A stretch of 47,819 nt of DNA from Promicromonospora citrea. GTDB lineage: Bacteria > Actinomycetota > Actinomycetes > Actinomycetales > Cellulomonadaceae. The stretch is taken from positions 1 to 47,819 of the forward strand of contig NZ_JABEMG010000021.1 in NCBI RefSeq assembly GCF_013004695.1, written 5' to 3'. Position numbers and translations under genes: made by a program. The stretch's first letter is position 1, and each line of letters opens with the position of its first letter. This document shows positions 41,941 through 47,819 of the stretch, one piece after another. Below the pieces are notes generated by a model. That model made no database searches and was not told the DNA's origin. It saw only the letters and a list, made by a program, of their open reading frames with translations.

Positions 41941-41973
41941 ACGGCCGGCACCGGGGAGCCCGGTGCCGGCCGT
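41941..41973. terminator. Strong hairpin terminator after the amidase gene
   Basis: A perfect 15-bp stem, arms 41941-41955 (ACGGCCGGCACCGGG) and 41959-41973, closes a 3-nt loop. It lies 29 bp beyond the stop of the amidase gene (minus strand) and just upstream of the rhaI promoter, insulating the rhamnose operon from it. Confidence 0.9.
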
Positions 41974-42001
41974 ACGAGAGGTCAGGGGGTGACGGTCGTC
42001 G

Positions 42002-44059
42002 TCAGTACCGCCGGTCGGCCGCGGCCGTGTACTTCGACGTCACGACGATGGCCCGGCGGAGCGTGGCCTCGTCCTCGCCCTTTCCTGCGGTCAGCCGGGC
42101 GACCCAGTGGTCGGACTGCGTCTTGGTCGGCGCGGTGCCCAGCAGATGCTGGTAGGTCGCCGCCACGCGGATGCGGACGGACTGCGGGTTGTTCCACAGC
42201 GCCTCCACCACGCCCGCGCGGCCCAGGGTCTTGAGCCGCGGCTTCCAGTGGTTGAGCTGGTCCGCGGTCGGCGTCCGCTGCAGCATGTGCCGGTACAGCG
42301 CGGTGATGTACTTCGTGTCCGTGCCGCCCACGTGCTTGTAGTAGGTCGACGTGCCCATGAGGAACGGCTCGATCTGGTCGATCGTCCGCGTCTTCTTCTT
42401 CACCTGCGAGAGGTAGTTGGCCGTCTGCGTGGCCGACGGGGTGTAGCCGAGGGTGGCCTGGAACGCCTGGGTGATGCGCACCTTGCGGTAGTTGTCCGAC
42501 TTCGACATGCCGTCGGCCAGCACACCCGCGCCGCCCACCGAGACGCGGTAGGACCAGCTCTCGATGTCGGCCTCGGTCGCGGGCCGGCCCAGGAAGTCCT
42601 GGTAGATCGCCTGGACGATGTTCCGGTCCTGCTCGGCCACCTCGGCGTACTGCCGGGCGTACGTCGCCGCGGCGTCCTGGATGCCCGACAGCAACGGGTA
42701 GGCGAGCTCGCCGGGGCACTCGGTGGCGTGGGTGTCCCGGTGGCCGAACACGCGGGGCAGGGTCACCCGGTCACCCGTCTGGTAGCGGCCGCCGTCGGTG
42801 TGCGCCGCCGCCGTGAGCACCGTCGACTCGTCCGGGTTCACCTGGTACCGCGCGAGGCGGCTGCCGATGATCTTCGCGACGCCGTCACGCTGGGCGGTCG
42901 AGGGCCTGACGCCCGCCTGGGTCGTGTACGTGCCGAGCATCGCGACGCCGACCGTGCCGGTGTTGAAGCCACCCGTGTGGGCACCGATGATCGGTTCCTC
43001 GATACTGCCGTCCGCACCCTCGTAGATGTTTCCCCACTTGTCGACGAGGAAGTTGTAGCCGATGTCGCACCAGCCGTGCGTCTGCTGGTGGTACGCCTGG
43101 TCGTTGCGGATGGCCTGCATCGCCTCGGCCACGGTGGCGTAGTCGTTCGGGTTGACCGTGTGGTGCACGGCGGCGGCCTTGAGGCCGCCCTCGGCCGGGA
43201 ACCACGTGGGGCCGGTGCCCGGCTCGAGGCAGCGCGGCGCGGCGCCCCACTCCTCGCGCGTGATGACGGTCGGCCCGACCGTGGTGGCCGACGGCGCGAC
43301 CGTGCCCGCCGTGCTCGCCGCCGCCGTGGCGACCTTCGCCGACGAGACGAGGCTCAGCTCGACGCCCGCGGGGAACGTCGCCGCCTCGTCCACCGTGGCG
43401 AGCTGCACGGCGTCCGACTCCCCCACGTAGACCGGGGCGGAGGTGCGGACGGCGGAGCCGCCGTCGACGTCGTCGGTCGACCTCTCCAGGTGGCTCCAGT
43501 CGCTCCACGTACCGTCGACGGCGCGCGTGCGCACCTGCATCTCCGGCACGGCGTGGTCGATCTCCGCCGGCCACGACAGCCCGACCGTCTGGAACCCGTC
43601 CGGCACCTCGAGCTCGCCGGCGAGCCGGCCGTCGGACCCCGCGGTGTCGAGCACGACGGCGTCGCCGTCGGCCGCCGCGTCGGGCGCCGGCGCGCCGGTC
43701 TCCTCGCCGTCCGGGACCACCTCGCCCGCCGCCGCGGGCTCGGCCTCCGGCGCCGCGGTGACCTCGACGGTCTCGACCTGCGCCTGCGTGGTGCCCGCGT
43801 CGGGCAGCGCCGAGTCGGCGGGGACGGCGGGCGCCGCCGTGCCCTCGGGCTCGAGCGACGGCTCGGTCGTCAGCGCACCGGCAGACGGCGCGAGCGCCGC
43901 GCCGAGCAGCATCGCGGGCGTCACGCCGAGCACGACCGCCCGGCCCACCACCCCGGCTGCCGACGAGGTCCGCGCCGCTCCGTGACGCGGACCCTGCTTC
44001 GACGCCGGCGGAGCCGCCGCTCGGGACGCCTGTCGGGGTGCCGCCGCATGCCTGGCCAC
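42002..44059 (-). CDS. Secreted peptidoglycan amidase with C-terminal DUF4214-like repeats
   Basis: A 685-residue exported protein. A basic N-terminus and hydrophobic stretch (VVLGVTPAMLLGAALAPSAGA) form the signal. An Ala/Glu/Pro-rich linker and a beta-rich region follow to about residue 265. A PGRP/Amidase_2 domain comes next (TREEWGAAPRC, AAAVHHTVNPNDY, CDIGYNFLVDKWGNIYEG, VFGHRDTHATECPG) with zinc ligands His, His and Cys. From about residue 470 to the end are DUF4214-like helical repeats (VQAIYQDFLGRPATEADIESW, ITALYRHMLQRTPTADQLNHW, VAATYQHLLGTAPTKTQSDHW). It would cleave the peptide from N-acetylmuramic acid in the cell wall. It is monocistronic. Confidence 0.91.
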   Translation of the reverse strand: MARHAAAPRQASRAAAPPASKQGPRHGAARTSSAAGVVGRAVVLGVTPAMLLGAALAPSAGALTTEPSLEPEGTAAPAVPADSALPDAGTTQAQVETVEVTAAPEAEPAAAGEVVPDGEETGAPAPDAAADGDAVVLDTAGSDGRLAGELEVPDGFQTVGLSWPAEIDHAVPEMQVRTRAVDGTWSDWSHLERSTDDVDGGSAVRTSAPVYVGESDAVQLATVDEAATFPAGVELSLVSSAKVATAAASTAGTVAPSATTVGPTVITREEWGAAPRCLEPGTGPTWFPAEGGLKAAAVHHTVNPNDYATVAEAMQAIRNDQAYHQQTHGWCDIGYNFLVDKWGNIYEGADGSIEEPIIGAHTGGFNTGTVGVAMLGTYTTQAGVRPSTAQRDGVAKIIGSRLARYQVNPDESTVLTAAAHTDGGRYQTGDRVTLPRVFGHRDTHATECPGELAYPLLSGIQDAAATYARQYAEVAEQDRNIVQAIYQDFLGRPATEADIESWSYRVSVGGAGVLADGMSKSDNYRKVRITQAFQATLGYTPSATQTANYLSQVKKKTRTIDQIEPFLMGTSTYYKHVGGTDTKYITALYRHMLQRTPTADQLNHWKPRLKTLGRAGVVEALWNNPQSVRIRVAATYQHLLGTAPTKTQSDHWVARLTAGKGEDEATLRRAIVVTSKYTAAADRRY

Positions 44060-44160
44060 GTGGTTCCTTCCTGCTGCACGACTGCGCCGTGCCCGCCACG
44101 AGCGCGGACACGGTGCAGAGAACAGACGGACGGTAGCGGCCCGAGGGCCGGTCGCGACCG

Positions 44161-44190
44161 GGTTTCACCCCTGCGAGAGGGGGTGAATCC
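44161..44190. terminator. Hairpin between rhaS and the amidase gene
   Basis: GGTTTCACCCC (44161-44171) pairs with GGGGTGAATCC (44180-44190) with one mismatch, around an 8-nt loop. It lies 52 bp beyond the rhaS stop and upstream of the amidase start on the same strand, and probably ends the importer transcript. The remaining gap (44060-44160) would hold the amidase promoter; I see no convincing -35/-10 pair. Confidence 0.75.
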
Positions 44191-44242
44191 CGGCCGGGCC
44201 GGCGACCGGCCCAGAACCCGGCAGGCCCAGAACTCGGCCGGC

Positions 44243-45256
44243 TCAGAAGTCGAAGTCGGCGATGTTGCTCGCGTCGTAGACGAAGGGCTCGCCCAGCAGC
44301 ACCTCGCCGTCGGCCCCGACCGTGTACTCGCCCAGGCGGCCCGCCTCGAAGGTCTCGCCCTCCTCGCCGGTGATGTCGCCCGCCACGAGAGCGGCGGCGG
44401 CCTGCGTCGCGAGGTACCCGAGGTCGGTCGGGTTCCACAGCGCGAACGCCTCCACCGTGCCGTCCTCGACGTACTCGCGCATCTGGTTGGGCGTGCCCAG
44501 GCCGGTCACGGCCACCTCGCCCTGGTACTCGGACGTCGACACGTACCGCGCAGCGGCCGCGATGCCGACGGTCGTGGGCGAGACGATGCCCTTGAGGTCG
44601 GGGTGGGACTGCAGCAGCGCCGCCGTCTTGTCGAACGAGGTCTGGTCGTCGTCGTCGCCGTAGACCACCTCGACGAGCTCGATCTCCGGGTAGTCGGACG
44701 CGAGCTTCTCCTCCATGAGCGCGATCCACGCGTTCTGGTTGGTCGCGTTGGCCGACGCCGAGAGGATCGCGATCTCGCCCTCGCCGCCGATCTGCTCGGA
44801 GATCAGCTCGAGCTGCTTGTCCGCGATGCCCTCGGCCGAGGCCTGGTTGACGAACAGGTCGCGGAACTGCGGCTCGGTGTCCGAGTCGAACGTGACGACC
44901 TTGGTGCCCGCCGAGCGCGCCTCCTCGAGCGCGTCGCCGATGGCCGTCGGGTCGTTGGCCGACACGACGAGCGCGTTCACGCCCTGCTGGGCCGCCGTGT
45001 TGATGAACGGCACCTGGGCGTCGGGCGAGGCGGCGTCGGGGCCGACCTCCTCGACCGCGACGCCCAGCTCGTCCGCTGCCTCCTGAGCGCCCGCCGTCGA
45101 CGCCTCGAAGTACGGGTTGCCCAGGTTCTTCGGCAGCATGGTGACGACCACGTCGTCGTCGCCCCCGCCGCCCTCGTCCCCGCCGCCGGAGCATGCCGCG
45201 AGCGCCAGCGACAGCACCACGGCCGTGCCGGCCGCGACCACAGATGTGAACTTCAT
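44243..45256 (-). CDS. rhaS: Rhamnose ABC transporter substrate-binding lipoprotein
   Basis: A 337-residue CUT2-type binding protein with lipobox LALAAC (Cys22) and a Gly/Asp-rich linker. The mature start is VVVTMLPKNLGNPYFEASTAGAQEAADELG, followed by FINTAAQQGVNALVVSANDPTAI and NPTDLGYLATQAAAALVAG, matching the RhaS family. It captures L-rhamnose outside the cell for RhaPQT. The ATG at 45256 overlaps the rhaQ stop. LsrB (AI-2 binding) is the nearest alternative, but the flanking rhamnose operon argues for rhamnose. Confidence 0.9.
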   Translation of the reverse strand: MKFTSVVAAGTAVVLSLALAACSGGGDEGGGGDDDVVVTMLPKNLGNPYFEASTAGAQEAADELGVAVEEVGPDAASPDAQVPFINTAAQQGVNALVVSANDPTAIGDALEEARSAGTKVVTFDSDTEPQFRDLFVNQASAEGIADKQLELISEQIGGEGEIAILSASANATNQNAWIALMEEKLASDYPEIELVEVVYGDDDDQTSFDKTAALLQSHPDLKGIVSPTTVGIAAAARYVSTSEYQGEVAVTGLGTPNQMREYVEDGTVEAFALWNPTDLGYLATQAAAALVAGDITGEEGETFEAGRLGEYTVGADGEVLLGEPFVYDASNIADFDF

Positions 45257-46311
45257 CGTCCGTCTCCCTCGGTTCGTCGCCCGGCGGCGGGCCCGCCGCC
45301 GGCTGGTGCCGCGGCACGGCGCCGCACCCTGAGGCCGCCCGCGACGCGCGGGGCGACCACCGACACGACGAGCGCCGTGCCGATCACGATGTTGATGACG
45401 TTGACCGTCACGCCCTCGAGGCGCAGGGCGCTGCCGAGCACGCCGATGAGCAGCACGCCGCCCACGACGCCGTGCAGCGCACCGCGCCCGCCGAAGATGG
45501 ACACGCCGCCGAGCAGCACGGCCGCCACGACCTGCAGCTCGAGACCCGTCGCGTTGTCGCCGCGCGCGCTGCCGTAGCGGAGCGTGTAGTAGACGCCCGC
45601 GAGCGCCGACACCGCGCCGGACAGCACGAACAGGACCAGCAGCGTCCGCCGCACGTCGACGCCGGAGAACCGCGCCGCCTCGCGGCTGCGGCCGATGTCG
45701 AGCACGTCCCGCCCGAACGGCGTCGCGTGCAGGAGCAGCGCGAAGACGGCGACCAGCGCCGCGAGGACGAGGGTGATGACCGGCCAGGGCGACCCGCCGA
45801 GGTTGGCCGTGGCGCCGTCGGTCCAGGCGTCGGGGAACCCGGTGACCGCCGTCGTGCCCAGGAGGCCGACCGCGAGACCACGGTAGAGCGCGAGCGAGCC
45901 GATGGTGACGGCGAGCGAGGGCAGCCCGGCGTAGGCGACGAGCGCGCCGTTGACCGCGCCGCACACCGCGCCGAGCAGCACCGAGACGAGCGCCGCCTGC
46001 CACGGTCCCGCACCGGCCTGGAAGAGCAGGCCGAACGTCACGCTGGACAGGCCGACGACCGATGCGACCGAGAGGTCGATCTCGCCCGTCGCGACGACGA
46101 GCGTCATCGGCAGGGCGATGAGCAGCACGGGCGCGATGTCGAGCACGAGGTAGGTGATGGTGAGCGGGCCGTCGAACCCGCGCACGGTTGCGGAGGCGAC
46201 CACCCAGGCCACGGCCAGGATCGCGAGGGTGAGCATCTCGCGCGTGAGCAGCGCGCGCTGCCACCAGGGGCGGGCGTGCGTCGGCACGGGCCGGTTCGTG
46301 GGTGCGCTCAC
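45253..46311 (-). CDS. rhaQ: Rhamnose ABC transporter permease RhaQ
   Basis: A 352-residue CUT2 permease with 8-10 helices. It has the conserved TGEIDLSVASVVGLSSV segment near residue 93 and the loop GRSREAARFSGVDVRRTLLVLFVLSGAVSALAGV that contacts the ATPase. It starts at GTG 46311, overlapping the rhaP stop (GTGA), and its own stop overlaps rhaS. The Arg-rich C-terminal tail (RVRRRAAAPAGGGPAAGRR) is cytoplasmic and unremarkable. Confidence 0.9.
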   Translation of the reverse strand: MSAPTNRPVPTHARPWWQRALLTREMLTLAILAVAWVVASATVRGFDGPLTITYLVLDIAPVLLIALPMTLVVATGEIDLSVASVVGLSSVTFGLLFQAGAGPWQAALVSVLLGAVCGAVNGALVAYAGLPSLAVTIGSLALYRGLAVGLLGTTAVTGFPDAWTDGATANLGGSPWPVITLVLAALVAVFALLLHATPFGRDVLDIGRSREAARFSGVDVRRTLLVLFVLSGAVSALAGVYYTLRYGSARGDNATGLELQVVAAVLLGGVSIFGGRGALHGVVGGVLLIGVLGSALRLEGVTVNVINIVIGTALVVSVVAPRVAGGLRVRRRAAAPAGGGPAAGRRTEGDGR

Positions 46312-47333
46312 GGGGTCGCCTCCTTCGTGCGCTGTCCGACGGCGGGGCCGTCCGGCGGGTCGGCGTCCCGGGCGGCCGCCAGGCGCCGTGAGCGGCGGGC
46401 GGCGAGCACGCGGTCGAGCGCGATGGCACCGATGATGAGCGCGCCGACGACGGCCCGCTGCCAGAAGTCGGGGATGCCGACGACGGGCAGGGCCCGGTTG
46501 ATGGTGAGCAGCAGCATCGCCCCGAGCGCCGCACCGGCCACGGTGCCGCTGCCGCCGAAGATCGCGACGCCGCCGACCACGACGGCGCCCACGACCTGGA
46601 GCTCCATGCCCGTGCCTGCGCCGGAGGACACGGTGCCGTACCGCGCGGCGAACATGACCCCGGCGAGCCCGGCGAGCGCCCCGCCGAGCGCGAACGCACC
46701 GAGCAGGCGGCGCCGGACGGGCAGGCCGGCGAGGGCGGCGGCGTCGGGGTCGGAGCCGATGGCGTAGAGCTGCCTGCCGCCGCGCGCGGTGTGCAGGTAG
46801 TGCGCGACGGCGGCGAGCACGACGACGGCGACGATCGTGAGCACCGGCACCCCCAGCACCTGCTGGGTGCCGAGGCGGAGGAAGGTGCGCGGCATGTCGC
46901 CCGCGTCGATCCGGTCGCTGCCGGCCCAGGTCAGGGTGATGCCGCGGTAGACGTACAGGGTGCCGAGCGTGATGACGAGGGCCGGGACCCGCGCGAACGC
47001 CACGACGACGCCGTTGACCAGACCGAGCGCCGTGCCCGCCGCCACGGCGACCAGGGCGACGACGGCGATCGGCAGGTCGGGCGCGTCGAGGAACAGGCGT
47101 CCGGTGAGGTAGGCGGTCAGGCCGAGCACCGAGCCCACCGAGAGGTCGACGTTGCGCGTGATGACGACGACCGCCTGCCCGACGGCGAGCACCACGAGGA
47201 TCGCGGGCGTGAGCAGCAGGTCGCGCCAGCCGCCCGCGCTGAGCAGGAAGCCGGGCTGGACGAGGGTGGTCACGCCGATGACGGCGAGGAGCGCGAGGGC
47301 GATGCCGGCCTCGCGGCGGCGCAGGAGGCTCAT
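46308..47333 (-). CDS. rhaP: Rhamnose ABC transporter permease RhaP
   Basis: A 341-residue CUT2 permease related to RhaQ. Landmarks are [20 protein letters not shown] and the loop [38 protein letters not shown] 47333 overlaps the upstream ATPase stop, and AGGAGG is absent because the coupled overlap provides initiation. Together with RhaQ it forms the membrane channel of the rhamnose importer. Confidence 0.9.
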   Translation of the reverse strand: MSLLRRREAGIALALLAVIGVTTLVQPGFLLSAGGWRDLLLTPAILVVLAVGQAVVVITRNVDLSVGSVLGLTAYLTGRLFLDAPDLPIAVVALVAVAAGTALGLVNGVVVAFARVPALVITLGTLYVYRGITLTWAGSDRIDAGDMPRTFLRLGTQQVLGVPVLTIVAVVVLAAVAHYLHTARGGRQLYAIGSDPDAAALAGLPVRRRLLGAFALGGALAGLAGVMFAARYGTVSSGAGTGMELQVVGAVVVGGVAIFGGSGTVAGAALGAMLLLTINRALPVVGIPDFWQRAVVGALIIGAIALDRVLAARRSRRLAAARDADPPDGPAVGQRTKEATP

Positions 47334-47819
47334 GCCGCCCCTCCGTCCGCGGAGGCGTCGGCCGCGCCCGGTGTGGCCGCGCGCATGACGGTCTCCGGGG
47401 TGGCGTCGGCGCGGTCCAGCGCGGCGGCGATGCGCCCCTCCCGCACCACCAGCACGCGGTCGGCCATACCCAGCACCTCCGGCAGCTCGGACGAGATCAT
47501 GAGGACGGCGAGCCCCTCGGCGGCCAGCGTCGACAGCAGGCGGTGCACCTCGGCCTTGGTGCCGACGTCGATGCCGCGCGTCGGCTCGTCGACCACGAGC
47601 ACCCGGGGACCGGTGGCCAGCCACTTGGCCAGCACGACCTTCTGCTGGTTGCCGCCGCTCATGGTCGTGGCGTCGGCGTCGAGCGCTGCCGCCTTGACGG
47701 CGAGGCGGCCCGCCCAGTCCCGTGCGAGGTCCGCCTCGGCGCCGGGCAGCAGCACGCCGAGGCGCGCGAGGCCGCGGCGGACGGTGCCGTCGTGCCCGCC
47801 GGCGCCGTCGTCCCGCCGG
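47330..47819 (-). CDS. rhaT: Rhamnose ABC transporter ATPase RhaT, C-terminal part
   Basis: This is the last 162 codons of a sugar ABC ATPase; the gene enters from beyond the window edge. The second nucleotide-binding domain is visible: signature [16 protein letters not shown], Walker [13 protein letters not shown] and the H-loop region [22 protein letters not shown]. The GGNQQK form is typical of tandem CUT2 ATPases such as RhaT, RbsA and XylG. It overlaps rhaP by four bases. Unlike the two CUT1 systems here, this importer has its own ATPase. Confidence 0.9.
   Translation of the reverse strand, partial: RRDDGAGGHDGTVRRGLARLGVLLPGAEADLARDWAGRLAVKAAALDADATTMSGGNQQKVVLAKWLATGPRVLVVDEPTRGIDVGTKAEVHRLLSTLAAEGLAVLMISSELPEVLGMADRVLVVREGRIAAALDRADATPETVMRAATPGAADASADGGAA

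Noticed and set aside
42107-45577. 1156-codon open frame opposite the amidase and rhaS
   Set aside because: It is a GC-driven shadow; the minus-strand genes carry signal peptides, motifs and coupled overlaps.
44243-47819. Autoinducer-2 (Lsr-type) importer
   Set aside because: The binding protein and permeases are similar to both families, but rhaI, rhaEW and rhaB lie next door and no lsrF, lsrG or lsrK is present.
1-47819. tRNA, rRNA, riboswitch, prophage, toxin-antitoxin or defence genes
   Set aside because: I read the intergenic gaps, all under about 250 bp, and found no cloverleaf, conserved RNA motif or phage or defence protein. Only the IS30 fragment is mobile.

Overview
The window is very GC-rich chromosomal DNA from an actinomycete. 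Evidence for this is the G/C third positions, frequent GTG starts, chains of ATGA/GTGA stop-start overlaps, CUT1 sugar transporters without their own ATPase, and candidate leaderless regulator genes. The gene content fits a plant-matter-degrading member of the Micrococcales (Cellulomonas, Isoptericola or Promicromonospora-like). That placement is an inference; no rRNA or other marker gene is present. I see no tRNA, rRNA or CRISPR array. No gap between genes exceeds about 250 bp.

Layout. (1) 1-120: tail of an IS30-type transposase at the window edge. (2) 168-7889: a sugar-uptake locus. A CUT1 importer (two permeases and a lipoprotein) diverges from a LacI regulator fused to a DUF6807/PmoA-like domain, which is followed by a Gfo/Idh/MocA oxidoreductase and an AEC-family transporter. 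Three candidate operators lie in the divergent promoter region. (3) 7979-11253: a second oxidoreductase with its own promoter and operator, then a SprT-like metalloprotein gene coupled to a stand-alone fabH-type gene. (4) 11353-14281: a luciferase-like monooxygenase fused to a berberine-bridge-type FAD oxidase, diverging from a MarR regulator. (5) 14251-18050: a GntR/FadR-type regulator diverging from the lactate-oxidation operon lutABC. (6) 18055-21312: a DUF2000 protein and an AraC regulator, a P-loop uridine-kinase-like protein, and a GT4 glycosyltransferase. (7) 21395-25771: a LacI regulator and its likely target operon (Gfo/Idh/MocA oxidoreductase, DUF993 aldolase-like protein, sugar isomerase/epimerase), closed by a perfect 23-bp hairpin. 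(8) 25899-35983: a divergent carbohydrate locus. One arm is a six-gene operon (2-hydroxyacid dehydrogenase, DUF2264 protein, CUT1 importer, YesL-like DUF624 protein). The other arm is a heparinase II/III-like protein and a DeoR-HTH/LacI-sensor hybrid regulator. (9) 36132-47819: L-rhamnose catabolism (rhaI, an esterase-like hydrolase, rhaEW, rhaB) and a CUT2 rhamnose importer (rhaT partial, rhaP, rhaQ, rhaS). An unrelated secreted peptidoglycan amidase with DUF4214-like repeats sits between them, isolated by hairpins.

Regions 8 and 9 together look like a locus for a rhamnose-containing plant polysaccharide: oligosaccharide uptake and depolymerisation in region 8, monosaccharide uptake and breakdown to dihydroxyacetone phosphate and lactate in region 9. 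The lutABC operon could then burn the lactate. The rhamnogalacturonan assignment is an inference.

The least explained signal is a 16-bp repeat, consensus GAGGTAGTCACGTGGC. It forms short tandem arrays at three places in the first 10 kb, always directly 3' of genes and always oriented with the upstream gene. At a convergent gene pair two arrays meet head to head. The IS30 fragment appears to end inside one of these arrays.
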